From positions 1 through 64,000 of the forward strand of contig JBIJCF010000012.1 in assembly GCA_044344795.1 (NCBI GenBank): 64,000 bases of DNA. Direction: 5' to 3'. The DNA is from GCA-2737665 sp044344795 (GTDB lineage Bacteria > Bacteroidota > Bacteroidia > Palsa-965). Positions 35,145-43,770 of this stretch are shown in pieces (the first letter of the stretch is position 1; every line of letters begins with the position of its first letter). The notes beneath the pieces are model-generated. The model was not told the origin of the DNA and searched no databases. It saw only the letters and a list, made by a program, of their open reading frames with translations. A program made the translations under genes and the position numbers.

Positions 35145-36656
35145 TTACAGCTCCTTTCTTAATCGTGCTACCGGAATTCCTAACTGCTCGCGGTACTTGG
35201 CTACGGTACGTCGCGCAATATTGTAGCCTTTTTGTTTCAGCACTCGCGCCAAACCATCGTCAGTAATCGGCTTCTTTTTGTTCTCACTTTCAATGCAATC
35301 CGAAAGAATCTTCTTCACTTCTCGCGTAGAAACCTCTTCTCCTGAATCGGTAGATAATGACTCCGAGAAAAATGTTTTGAGTAGGAATGTTCCAAACTGT
35401 GTTTGCACGTACTTGCTGTTGGCCACACGCGAAACGGTTGAGATATCTAAACCAACGCGATCCGCGATATCTTTCAGAATCATCGGTTTCAGTGATGTTT
35501 CGTCCCCTTCCAAAAAATACGCCTGCTGATAATCCATGATGGCATGCATGGTGAGTAACAACGTTTGCTGACGTTGCTTCAACGCATCAATGAACCATTT
35601 TGCTGAATCTATTTTTTGTTTAATGAAAGTAACCGCCTCTTTGCTGCTCTTCTCTTTACTTTTTGCGTATTCCTGCAACATTTGATTGTACATCCCACTA
35701 ACACGAAGTTCAGGCATGTTTCGTTCGTTGAGCGACAATTCCAACTTGCCGTCGTTGTTGTACACGATAAAGTCAGGAACAATATCTTGTGCCACTACAG
35801 CATTACCATCGCCGGCACTTCCCGGGCGCGGATTGAGGTGCGTGATTTCATTAATAACGCGCTTTAAGGAGTCGTCGTCAACAGCGAGTTTGCGGGAAAT
35901 TTTTTCGTAGTGCTTTTTCGAGAACTCTTCCATGTGTTCCGAAACTACACGCATCGCCAAAATAATTTCTGGAGTCTTTAGGTGCTTACGTTTGAGTTGC
36001 AGCAACAAGCACTCTTGTAAGTCGCGCGCTCCAACACCTGGAGGATCGAAGGTTTGAATCATCTGGAGTAATTCTTCCAGATCTTCAACCGTTGTTGTGA
36101 TATTCTGTGTGAAAGCGAGATCATCAATGATGGCATCCAGATCCCGACGTAAATATCCGTCTTCATCAATGTTGCCGATGATGTATGCTGCTATCTGATA
36201 ATGTTCATCATCGAGTGGCTGCAAACCAAGCTGTGTGAGTAATTGATCCTGAAAACCGGGTCCTTGCGACAAAGGCATTTCTTTACGCTCTTCATCCGGA
36301 CTAGAATTGTTTGCCTGCTCCCTATAATCGTAGCCCTCGTCTTCATCCAAGTATTCGTCTAATGAAAAATCTTCTTCAGAAGCGCGCTCTTCTTCACCTT
36401 CATCATCACCGGTTACGTCGTCGGATTCATTGCTTTCTTCCTCTTCATCGAAAATATCGTCTTCCTCTTCGTTGAGATCGTCGTTTACATCTTCTTCATC
36501 TTGTTCCTCTCCTTCTTCAAGAGCAGGATTAATTTCCATTTCCTCTTTAATACGCTGTTCCAAGGCAACAGTTGGCAACTGCAACATTTTCATCAACTGA
36601 ATTTGTTGCGGGGACAACTTCTGGAGGAGTTTCTGATGTAATGACTGTTTCAGCAT
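35145..36656 (-). CDS. rpoN: RNA polymerase sigma-54 factor
   Basis: 503 residues with the three sigma-54 regions: Gln/Leu-rich activator-interaction region I (SPQQIQLMKMLQLP, residues about 15-50), a very acidic region II (about 52-115), the core-binding and -12-binding parts (PGVGARDLQECL; GLDISTVSRVANSKYVQT), and the RpoN box ARRTVAKYREQLGIP at the C-terminus for the -24 element. It directs activator-dependent transcription. No bacterial enhancer-binding protein is in the window; the NtrY-like kinase at the left edge could belong to such a pathway. Confidence 0.96.
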   Translation of the reverse strand: MLKQSLHQKLLQKLSPQQIQLMKMLQLPTVALEQRIKEEMEINPALEEGEEQDEEDVNDDLNEEEDDIFDEEEESNESDDVTGDDEGEEERASEEDFSLDEYLDEDEGYDYREQANNSSPDEERKEMPLSQGPGFQDQLLTQLGLQPLDDEHYQIAAYIIGNIDEDGYLRRDLDAIIDDLAFTQNITTTVEDLEELLQMIQTFDPPGVGARDLQECLLLQLKRKHLKTPEIILAMRVVSEHMEEFSKKHYEKISRKLAVDDDSLKRVINEITHLNPRPGSAGDGNAVVAQDIVPDFIVYNNDGKLELSLNERNMPELRVSGMYNQMLQEYAKSKEKSSKEAVTFIKQKIDSAKWFIDALKQRQQTLLLTMHAIMDYQQAYFLEGDETSLKPMILKDIADRVGLDISTVSRVANSKYVQTQFGTFLLKTFFSESLSTDSGEEVSTREVKKILSDCIESENKKKPITDDGLARVLKQKGYNIARRTVAKYREQLGIPVARLRKEL

Positions 36657-36710
36657 ACACTCCTAAGATACGATGATTTATTTTTCGTGGTACGATTTTT
36701 GAGGAAATAA

Positions 36711-36743
36711 AAAAACGGCTGCAAGTATGTTGCAGCCGTTTTT
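36711..36743 (-). terminator. Intrinsic terminator of the sdh operon
   Basis: Stem AAAAACGGCTGCAA/TTGCAGCCGTTTTT (14 bp, 5-nt loop) with T-runs on both strands. It lies between sdhB and rpoN, both minus strand, and ends sdhCAB transcription. Confidence 0.85.
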
Positions 36744-36760
36744 ATTTTTTGATAGGATAA

Positions 36761-37504
36761 TTACTTTTTCAAGTTCGCCATCAGGTATTCGCGATTCATG
36801 GTAGCGATATTCTCCAAAGAAATTTCTTTCGGACATTCTGCTTCGCAAGAACCTGTGTTTGTACAGTTACCAAAACCTTGCACGTCCATTTCACGAACCA
36901 TGTTTAATACACGCTCCGTGCGTTCAACACGACCTTGCGGTAACAGTGCAAACTGTGATACTTTCGCAGACACATACAACATTGCAGAAGAGTTCTTGCA
37001 AGCCGCAACACAAGCTCCGCAACCGATACATGCTGCCGCCGCAAATGCATTATCCGCATCATTTTTCGGAATCGGAATGTTGTTGGCATCCTGAGCGTTT
37101 CCGGTATTTACCGAAATAAAGCCGCCTGCAGCCTGAATCTTGTCAAACGCAGAACGATCAACAACTAAGTCTTTGATTACAGGAAATGATTTTGCACGCC
37201 ATGGTTCAACCGTAATGGTATCGCCATCCTTAAATGCACGCATGTGCAATTGGCAAGTTGTTGTTCCCTTCCAAGGGCCATGAGGTTGACCGTTGATGTA
37301 CATCGAGCACATGCCACAAATTCCTTCACGACAGTCGTGATCGAAAGCGATAGGTTCTTCACCTTTTTCAATCAAACGTTCGTTCAATACATCGAACATT
37401 TCAAGGAATGACATATCAGGGGAGATGTCGGGAACCTGATAGGTATGAAAGTTTCCGGCTTCCTTACTATTTTTTTGTCTCCAGATTTTCAGCGTAAGAT
37501 TCAT
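36761..37504 (-). CDS. sdhB: Succinate dehydrogenase/fumarate reductase iron-sulfur subunit
   Basis: 247 residues. [2Fe-2S] ligands lie in CREGICGMC and TTTCQLH; the second domain has CIGCGACVAAC and CTNTGSCEAECP for the [4Fe-4S] and [3Fe-4S] clusters. It passes electrons from the flavoprotein to the membrane quinone site. Third gene of sdhC-A-B; typical order for the Bacteroidota B-type complex. Confidence 0.96.
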   Translation of the reverse strand: MNLTLKIWRQKNSKEAGNFHTYQVPDISPDMSFLEMFDVLNERLIEKGEEPIAFDHDCREGICGMCSMYINGQPHGPWKGTTTCQLHMRAFKDGDTITVEPWRAKSFPVIKDLVVDRSAFDKIQAAGGFISVNTGNAQDANNIPIPKNDADNAFAAAACIGCGACVAACKNSSAMLYVSAKVSQFALLPQGRVERTERVLNMVREMDVQGFGNCTNTGSCEAECPKEISLENIATMNREYLMANLKK

Positions 37505-37539
37505 AGTGCTGTGGATTTAAATGCTGTTTGAGAAATCAA

Positions 37540-39519
37540 TTATTTATAAGAACGTGCGGAAACTTTGATGCGCTCGTACTTCAACTCTTCTTTGTGCAAG
37601 TCGTAATTGCCGTTGCCTTTGTATTCCCATGCCGCAACATACGAGTACTTGGCGTCATCACGCAGAGCTTCACCTTCTTCTGTCTGGAATTCTTCGCGGA
37701 AGTGCCCGCCGCAAGATTCATCGCGATTTAATGCGTCGATACACATTAATTCACCCAGTTCAAGGAAGTCAGCAACACGTCCAGCTTTTTCCAATTCAGG
37801 ATTCATTTCGTTCGCGCTTCCTGGAACACGTACTTCTTTCCAGAACTCTTCGCGCAATTGACGAATTTCTTGAATCGCTTCTTTCAACCCTTGCTCGTTA
37901 CGCGCCATACCACATTTGTCCCACATGATTTTACCCAAACGCTTGTGGAAGTGGTCAACGGTTTTTGATCCTTTATTATTGATCAGATTATTGATGGTGT
38001 CTTTAACAGATTTTTCTGCTTCTTCAAAAGCTGCATGATCAGTGCTCACCAACTTCTCACGAATTTGCGTGTTGAGGTAAGAACCGATAGTGTATGGAAT
38101 TACGAAATATCCGTCGGCCAAACCTTGCATCAATGCAGATGCGCCCAAGCGGTTCGCGCCATGATCAGAGAAATTCGCTTCACCTAAAGCATACAATCCC
38201 GGAACGGTTGTTTGTAATTCGTAATCTACCCAAAGACCGCCCATCGTATAGTGGACAGCAGGATAAATACGCATTGGAACTTCGTATGGATTTTCGCCGG
38301 TAATTTTTTCATACATCTCAAACAAATTACCGTACTTCTCCTTAACAACATCCTTGCCTAAAGCAATGATGCGATCTTTGGAAGCATTGGTTTCGTTGAG
38401 TTTATTAGCCTGAATTTTTCCGTAACGCTCGATAGCAGCAGCGTAGTCTAAATAAACCGCCATTTTGGAAGCACCTACACCAAATCCTGCATCGCAACGT
38501 TCTTTTGCAGCACGAGATGCCACGTCACGAGGAACAAGATTTCCGAAAGCCGGATAGCGACGCTCCAAATAGTAGTCGCGCTCTTCTTCGGGAATTTCGT
38601 TGGGTTTGCGGGTGTCGCCTGCTTTTTTAGGAACCCAGATGCGACCATCGTTACGGAGCGACTCGGACATCAATGTCAATTTGGATTGATGGTCGCCTGA
38701 TACCGGAATACAGGTCGGGTGAATTTGTGTGAAGCACGGATTGCCAAACAATGCACCTTTCTTGTGTGCTTTCCATGCTGCAGTTACGTTAGAACCCATC
38801 GCATTAGTCGAAAGGAAGAACACGTTACCGTAGCCGCCTGTACACAACAATACCGCATGTCCTGCGTGACGCTCGATTTCTCCCGTCACCAAATTACGTG
38901 CGATAATACCGCGTGCTTTACCGTCAACTACAACAACGTCTAACATTTCATGGCGGGAGTACATTTTCACGGTACCCAATCCTACCTGACGTTGCAAACC
39001 GCTGTATGCGCCTAACAACAACTGTTGACCGGTTTGACCCGCAGCATAAAACGTACGCTGAACCTGAGTTCCGCCGAAAGAACGGTTACTCAACAAGCCG
39101 CCGTATTCCCGAGCAAATGGAACACCGAGCGCCACACATTGGTCAATAATGTTGGCACTTACTTCTGCAAGACGATAAACGTTGCCTTCGCGAGCACGGT
39201 AATCGCCACCTTTTATTGTATCGTAAAACAAGCGGTACGTGCTGTCACCGTCGTTTTGATAATTTTTTGCTGCATTAATACCGCCCTGCGCAGCAATGGA
39301 GTGAGCGCGGCGCGGACTATCCTGAAAGCAAAATACTTTCACTTTGTAACCCAACTCAGCCAGGCTGGACGCTGCAGATGCACCGGCCAAACCCGATCCT
39401 ACGATGATAATCTCAAGATTACGTTTGTTCGCAGGGTTTACCAACGGAACGGTTGAACGGTAATTGGTCCATTTCGATTCCAGTGGTCCTTCCGGGATTT
39501 TTGAATCAAGTTTGCTCAT
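37540..39519 (-). CDS. sdhA: Succinate dehydrogenase/fumarate reductase flavoprotein subunit
   Basis: 659 residues. FAD-binding GSGLAGASAASSLAELG is near residue 42, the covalent-FAD region is RRAHSIAAQGGINAAKNY (His of HSIAAQGG), and the active-site region includes HPTCIP and ANRLGASALMQG. It oxidises succinate to fumarate, or the reverse. It lies between sdhC and sdhB with short gaps (37 and 35 bp). Confidence 0.96.
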   Translation of the reverse strand: MSKLDSKIPEGPLESKWTNYRSTVPLVNPANKRNLEIIIVGSGLAGASAASSLAELGYKVKVFCFQDSPRRAHSIAAQGGINAAKNYQNDGDSTYRLFYDTIKGGDYRAREGNVYRLAEVSANIIDQCVALGVPFAREYGGLLSNRSFGGTQVQRTFYAAGQTGQQLLLGAYSGLQRQVGLGTVKMYSRHEMLDVVVVDGKARGIIARNLVTGEIERHAGHAVLLCTGGYGNVFFLSTNAMGSNVTAAWKAHKKGALFGNPCFTQIHPTCIPVSGDHQSKLTLMSESLRNDGRIWVPKKAGDTRKPNEIPEEERDYYLERRYPAFGNLVPRDVASRAAKERCDAGFGVGASKMAVYLDYAAAIERYGKIQANKLNETNASKDRIIALGKDVVKEKYGNLFEMYEKITGENPYEVPMRIYPAVHYTMGGLWVDYELQTTVPGLYALGEANFSDHGANRLGASALMQGLADGYFVIPYTIGSYLNTQIREKLVSTDHAAFEEAEKSVKDTINNLINNKGSKTVDHFHKRLGKIMWDKCGMARNEQGLKEAIQEIRQLREEFWKEVRVPGSANEMNPELEKAGRVADFLELGELMCIDALNRDESCGGHFREEFQTEEGEALRDDAKYSYVAAWEYKGNGNYDLHKEELKYERIKVSARSYK

Positions 39520-39556
39520 ATGATCAAGGAAATACTATTGTTCTACTTCTAATGAA

Positions 39557-40258
39557 TTAGTGATTCCAATTTAATAGATCGAAATCCATTTGCTCTGCGA
39601 TAAAGAACAGGATAGGGAAGGATGCATATCCTACCCAAATTAACGCTGCGAACAACGTTCCTACTTTCTTCAATAACGGTGCATAACCTTTGGTGTTCAA
39701 TCCCAACGAATGGAATGCAGACTGAAAACCGTGATTCAGGTGAAATGCCAAGAATGTTACACTAATCAGGTAAAGTCCTGCATAGATAGGATTTCCTAAA
39801 GCTTCCGCTACTTCTTCCGCCAACTTCTCTCCTTCAGTACCCGGAGAAACCACGTGACCGGTTACACGGTAAGGCACGAAGAAGTTGTACAGATGCACCA
39901 CAATAAAGAAGAAAATTACAGAGCCGGTTAATCCCATATTTCGGGAAAACCAAGAGCTGTTTTTTGAAACACCTGAATTGTTTGCATATCCGATAGGACG
40001 TGCATTTTTGTTTTCCTTGGTGAGAAGGATAGCTTGCGCTACGTGTAATACAATTGCCAGGAACAGCACTACTTCGATGATTCGAATAATGATGCTGGTA
40101 ACCATGTTGTGAGAAGCTTCATTAAACTTTTCACCACCGTCACCAAAATAAATGTGCAGGTTCGTGTACAAGTGTTCCAGCAGGAAGAGGCACAGGAATA
40201 AGCCTGTTGCTGCCATCACTGTCTTTTTCCCGAGAGAAGAGGTCAAAAATTTGTTCAT
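39557..40258 (-). CDS. sdhC: Succinate dehydrogenase cytochrome b subunit (single-subunit, di-heme type)
   Basis: 233 residues with five membrane helices and the conserved His ligands expected for heme b (LLEHLYTNLH, VLHVAQA, VVHLYNF, FHLNHGFQSAF). This is the one-polypeptide anchor of type B succinate:quinone oxidoreductases, usually with menaquinone. First gene of the operon, behind a canonical promoter. Confidence 0.95.
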   Translation of the reverse strand: MNKFLTSSLGKKTVMAATGLFLCLFLLEHLYTNLHIYFGDGGEKFNEASHNMVTSIIIRIIEVVLFLAIVLHVAQAILLTKENKNARPIGYANNSGVSKNSSWFSRNMGLTGSVIFFFIVVHLYNFFVPYRVTGHVVSPGTEGEKLAEEVAEALGNPIYAGLYLISVTFLAFHLNHGFQSAFHSLGLNTKGYAPLLKKVGTLFAALIWVGYASFPILFFIAEQMDFDLLNWNH

Positions 40259-40303
40259 AGGTTAACAGTTAAACTATCATTTCGCTTTATAGTGCGACGG
40301 GCA

Positions 40304-40334
40304 CAAATGTATCGACTATGCTTGTTTATACAAA
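40304..40334 (-). promoter_or_regulatory. Promoter of sdhCAB
   Basis: Minus strand: TTTG (40334-40331), 19 bp spacer, TACATTTG (40311-40304). The ATG of sdhC is about 45 nt downstream. The AT-rich remainder of 40335-40434 holds nothing else I recognise. Confidence 0.75.
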
Positions 40335-40460
40335 TTTATCAGTCATTATAACAACAAGAAAAATGACGAAAAGTTGATAAAACCACTATATAACCTCACT
40401 TATTAAAAATGATTCTAAATATCGGGACTTATTTGTGCAGCACAAGGTGTCAAAAGCCTG

Positions 40461-40468
40461 TATATTTG
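40461..40468 (+). promoter_or_regulatory. -7 element of the Xaa-Pro aminopeptidase gene
   Basis: TATATTTG matches the consensus. The nearest TTTG (40432-40435) is 25 bp upstream, longer than usual. The chosen ATG (40489) lies 20 nt downstream. Confidence 0.5.
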
Positions 40469-40488
40469 GAACGAACAAGACTTTATTT

Positions 40489-41793
40489 ATGAGATACGCT
40501 CCCATTCCGAATCAGTTATTTATCGATAATCGTAAACGCTTTGCAGCAAAGTTGCAGCCGAAGTCAATAGCTGTATTTAATGCGAATGACATTCAGCCAA
40601 CTAATGCCGACGGCACCATGAAATTTCGTCAGAACAATGATTTGTTCTATTTAAGCGGCGTAGATCAGGAAGAGACGATTTTACTGGTCTTCCCTGATTG
40701 TCCTGATCCGGATCATCGGGAAGTGTTGTTTGTTCGTGAAACCAATGATTATATAGCAGTTTGGGAAGGTGAAAAGTTAACCAAAGCGCAAGCAACAGCG
40801 GTATCGGGCATTACCAAGGTTTACTGGGCGCATCAGTTTAAGCAAGTGTTCTTTTCCTTAATTGTGGAAGCGCAAAATATTTACATCAACACCAACGAAC
40901 ACGTCCGTGCCGTTGTGGAGGTGGAAACGCGTGATGCCCGCTTTTACAAGTGGTGCAAAGAAACATATCCGGTACACACTTATTTGCGCAGTGCGCCTAT
41001 CATGCATGAATTACGCGCGATCAAATCGAAATACGAAATTGATTTAATTCAACAGGCTTGCAATTTAACAGAAGCAGGCTTCCGACGCTTGCTGGATTTC
41101 GTGAAGCCCGGCGTGTGGGAATATGAAGTGGAGGCAGAATTAGCGCACGAGTTTATTCGTCATGGTGCAGGATTTGCCGGATACGAGCCGATTATCGCAT
41201 CGGGAAAAAACTCTTGTGTGTTGCATTATAACATCAATAATAAAGTGTGTAAGGACGGCGATGTTTTGTTGTTGGATTTTGCTGCAGGTTATGCGAATTA
41301 TCAAAGCGATTTGACGCGTACAATTCCCGTGAACGGAAAATACACCAAGCGTCAGAAATCGGTATACAATGCAGTTTTGAAGGTGATGCGTTTTGCGATG
41401 AGTCGTTTGGTGGTGGGCAATACGATACAGCAATACCATCGTGAAGTGGGTGCGGCGATGGAAGAAGAATTGTTGAAATTGAAATTGATTAACAAAACTG
41501 ATATCAAGAAGCAAGACCCCGCATGGCCGGCATATAAGAAGTACTTTATGCACGGTACATCACATTATTTGGGTCTTGATGTACATGATGTAGGTAGTCG
41601 TTACCGCAAATTCACGGAAGGCATGGTGTTTACCTGCGAACCCGGGATTTATATTCCTGAAGAAGGAATTGGTGTTCGTATTGAGAACGATATTTTGATC
41701 ACGAAAAAAGGGCCGGTTGATCTGATGAAGAATATTCCGATTGAAGCGGACCACATTGAGGCATTGATGAATTCCCGTAAACCGAAAAAGTAA
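40489..41793 (+). CDS. pepP: Xaa-Pro aminopeptidase
   Basis: It removes an N-terminal residue before proline, with two metal ions in a pita-bread fold. I start at ATG 40489 (MRYAPIPNQLF), 434 residues, because it follows the -7 element. The N-terminal domain shows FRQNNDLFYLSGVDQEETILL. Metal ligands lie in LLLDFAAGY, SDLTRT, GTSHYLGLDVHD, FTCEPGIYIPEEGIG and RIENDIL. Cytosolic, no signal peptide. Followed after 8 bp by an alpha/beta hydrolase on the same strand. Confidence 0.93.
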   Translation: MRYAPIPNQLFIDNRKRFAAKLQPKSIAVFNANDIQPTNADGTMKFRQNNDLFYLSGVDQEETILLVFPDCPDPDHREVLFVRETNDYIAVWEGEKLTKAQATAVSGITKVYWAHQFKQVFFSLIVEAQNIYINTNEHVRAVVEVETRDARFYKWCKETYPVHTYLRSAPIMHELRAIKSKYEIDLIQQACNLTEAGFRRLLDFVKPGVWEYEVEAELAHEFIRHGAGFAGYEPIIASGKNSCVLHYNINNKVCKDGDVLLLDFAAGYANYQSDLTRTIPVNGKYTKRQKSVYNAVLKVMRFAMSRLVVGNTIQQYHREVGAAMEEELLKLKLINKTDIKKQDPAWPAYKKYFMHGTSHYLGLDVHDVGSRYRKFTEGMVFTCEPGIYIPEEGIGVRIENDILITKKGPVDLMKNIPIEADHIEALMNSRKPKK

Positions 41794-41801
41794 TTGCAAA
41801 T

Positions 41802-42653
41802 ATGATTGCCCCGCCGGAATTTAAACCCGAATTGCCACCGGTAAACTGGATGCATTCACGTGGGGCTAAAATTCGATACACATCAACGGGTAAAGGCCGT
41901 GCGGTTGTTTTATTGCACGGTTTTCTTGAGTCATTGGAGGTGTGGTATGGCAACGGCTTTGCACAGGAATTAAGCAAGCGTTATAGAGTAATTGCGATTG
42001 ATTTGCCGGGGCATGGTAAATCGGATTGTTTGGGCTACGTGCAAACCATGGAACGCATGGCTGATATTGTGAAGGATGTAATGGACGAATGCGGATTACG
42101 CCGATATGTAATTGTCGGGCACTCCATGGGCGGATATGTAGGCTTGGCATTTGCGGAAAAGTATACGGTACATTTAAGCGGGTTGTGTTTGTTTCATTCC
42201 ACCGCGCGTCCGGATAGCGAGGCAAAAAAATTAGATCGCGATAGAGCGATTCGCATCGTTAAACGTGATCCGGTAAAATACACCCGGGCTTTGATTGAAA
42301 ATTTGTTCGCCTTGGCCAATGTGCGCTACTTGAAAAAGGAAATTGCTTGGCTCCGGAAAATTGCTTCACGCACAAAAAAGCAGGGGATTGTTGCTTGTTT
42401 GGAAGGCATGAAAATCAGACCGGGTCGCGAGGTGATTTTAAAATTCTCCGAATTCCCAATTCAGATTATTGCAGGCACTCGCGACAATTTGATACCGTAC
42501 GATACATTAGTGGAGCAGGCTGCGCTAAATTCTTCCATCCGTCTGGTGTCGCTTGAACGCACAGGACATATGGGCTTTATAGAAGCGAAAGCGATAACAT
42601 TGAAGAAGGTTGCAGCCTTTGTTGGCGCTTGTTACAAAAAAGGAGGACGTTAA
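41802..42653 (+). CDS. Alpha/beta-fold hydrolase
   Basis: 283 residues. The oxyanion region is LLHGFLES, the nucleophile elbow GHSMGG, and the acid and His of the triad appear as GTRDNLIP and TGHMGFIE. A helical cap lies at about 140-215. Substrate unknown; esterases, lactonases and epoxide-type hydrolases share this plan. Probably co-transcribed with pepP. Confidence 0.9.
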   Translation: MIAPPEFKPELPPVNWMHSRGAKIRYTSTGKGRAVVLLHGFLESLEVWYGNGFAQELSKRYRVIAIDLPGHGKSDCLGYVQTMERMADIVKDVMDECGLRRYVIVGHSMGGYVGLAFAEKYTVHLSGLCLFHSTARPDSEAKKLDRDRAIRIVKRDPVKYTRALIENLFALANVRYLKKEIAWLRKIASRTKKQGIVACLEGMKIRPGREVILKFSEFPIQIIAGTRDNLIPYDTLVEQAALNSSIRLVSLERTGHMGFIEAKAITLKKVAAFVGACYKKGGR

Positions 42654-42895
42654 GATTCTACTCGGAAACGACCTTCCAATAGTTGATCACCATCAATAAT
42701 GCGCAGTTCGTAAATTCCTGAACGCACATCACTTGACAGTTCGATATCCTTTAAAATATTCGTGCTCACCTCTCCCGAAAACAACTCGTTGCCCGATACA
42801 TCCGAAATAAACCAGCGACAACCTTCGAAAGCAGGAGAATAGAAAACCAACAGCCGACCATTTCGCACGGAAAGCGAAATATTTTTCTTCGACAT
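42650..42895 (-). CDS. Small protein resembling a T9SS C-terminal sorting domain, without signal peptide
   Basis: About 81 residues from ATG 42895 (MSKKNISL); an ATG at 42913 would add six. The sequence WFISDVSGNELFSGEV ... SGIYELRIIDGD resembles the beta-sandwich of T9SS type A sorting domains (isdlsG ... lpsGvYllri), yet it lacks an export signal and a cargo domain. It may be a free-standing relic of a secreted protein, or a cytoplasmic protein of similar fold. Its end overlaps the hydrolase by 4 bp, tail to tail. Confidence 0.55.
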   Translation of the reverse strand: MSKKNISLSVRNGRLLVFYSPAFEGCRWFISDVSGNELFSGEVSTNILKDIELSSDVRSGIYELRIIDGDQLLEGRFRVES

Positions 42896-43069
42896 GTTGA
42901 ACAGATGTACCATACTAACAGTATTTAACGCGACTTTGAGCAGGGAGTTCCGAAAATTCGATCAATTGCGAAAAAGTAAAGATTAATTTATTGGCGATAT
43001 AGTCAAAATCCCAATACAATACGAGTTAATGCGTTATCGGCCATAGCGATGTATGAGCAGCAACGACAT

Positions 43070-43094
43070 AAAAAACCCGCCTTACGGGGCGGGT
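43070..43094 (-). terminator. Intrinsic terminator, minus strand
   Basis: ACCCGCC/GGCGGGT (43075-43081 with 43088-43094), followed on the minus strand by six T. It would end the transcript of the 42-residue gene. The 150 bp to the left (42914-43069) contain nothing I recognise. Confidence 0.7.
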
Positions 43095-43132
43095 CCTTAT
43101 CAAGACGAGCACTAGACTCGGAAAGGGCGGGG

Positions 43133-43164
43133 CCGAATGCAGGGCTTACGGGCGCTGCATTCGG
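43133..43164. other. 10-bp perfect hairpin downstream of the 42-residue gene
   Basis: CCGAATGCAG pairs with CTGCATTCGG around a 12-nt loop, without a T-run. Its loop (GGCTTACGGG) shares CTTACGGG with the neighbouring terminator hairpin (43081-43088). Confidence 0.6.
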
Positions 43165-43176
43165 TATTACACACAC

Positions 43177-43305
43177 TCAAGAAAAAATGACATTAAAAAT
43201 GTTGTAGACAATAAATCCAACTGCCGCAATGCCTAGTGCGATTCCTACTGTGCTGAGGCCGTCTAGGTGGTAAACGTGTCCTCTTCTGTGATCTGACTTT
43301 TTCAT
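43177..43305 (-). CDS. Small single-span membrane protein (42 aa)
   Basis: The frame runs MKKSDHRRGHVYHLDG, then a hydrophobic helix from about residue 17 (LSTVGIALGIAAVGFIVYNI) to a short tail. GAAGGGG just before the ATG could serve as a ribosome site, though very close. The basic N-terminus and single helix fit a small inner-membrane protein. It is framed by a terminator downstream and by the structured region upstream. I do not recognise a family. Confidence 0.6.
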   Translation of the reverse strand: MKKSDHRRGHVYHLDGLSTVGIALGIAAVGFIVYNIFNVIFS

Positions 43306-43309
43306 ACCC

Positions 43310-43680
43310 CTTCGTTTTTACTGATGTAACTTTTATAGTGATCTTCTTCGTTAGAAGAAGAGTTGTTGCCGTTTGCACGGCAGACTTGTGAGTCGTGCCG
43401 TACAGATTTATAGTGATGCCGCTCGTGGCGACTGAATTTCGAGAGAGTGCCGGGAATTTACGTTCAGCTGACGAAACATCCCCATATACGTCCGCTGATT
43501 GTTTGTTCCCGGCAGGTTGTTAAACCTTCTCTTTGTTCTCGCAGAATTTCAATGAGCAATCACAAACTCTTATTCTCTGTATCGGAGTTACTGCTTCGAT
43601 GTAATTTCTAATCAATACTACGACGAGTAATAGCGCAATGTTAGTGACGTTTTATAGGTGGCATACGTAGTGATTTATGC
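43310..43680. ncRNA. Densely structured intergenic region, candidate non-coding RNA or long 5' leader
   Basis: No convincing gene lies here. Visible structures: TCTTCTTC-GTTA-GAAGAAGA (43342-43361); TGCCGT-TTGC-ACGGCA, whose second arm can instead pair with a later TGCCGT (about 43367-43402), giving mutually exclusive hairpins; and a long hairpin closed by TGCCGGGAA (43448-43456) and TTCCCGGCA (43506-43514) with an inner stem TCAGC-T-GACG/CGTC-C-GCTGA. TTTATAGTGAT occurs twice (43332-43342, 43407-43417), each time next to a hairpin. Orientation is uncertain; the minus strand would make it the leader of the 42-residue gene. Confidence 0.45.
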
Positions 43681-43712
43681 GGACAAAATTTGCAGATAAG
43701 TGGAGTGGACGG

Positions 43713-43745
43713 GAAAAAGAAAACGCGACCCGGTTGGATCGCGTT
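43713..43745 (-). terminator. Intrinsic terminator of the LytTR/kinase pair
   Basis: AACGCGA/TCGCGTT (43722-43728 with 43739-43745) plus inner C-G pairs, followed on the minus strand by TTTCTTTTTC. It lies 25 bp behind the regulator stop. Confidence 0.7.
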
Positions 43746-43770
43746 GTTATGCATGAATAGGAATTAATGT

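Noticed and set aside
43193..43378. 61-codon minus-strand frame over the 42-residue gene
   Set aside because: Arg/Lys-rich, no recognisable features, and out of frame with the hydrophobic small protein that has better coding character.
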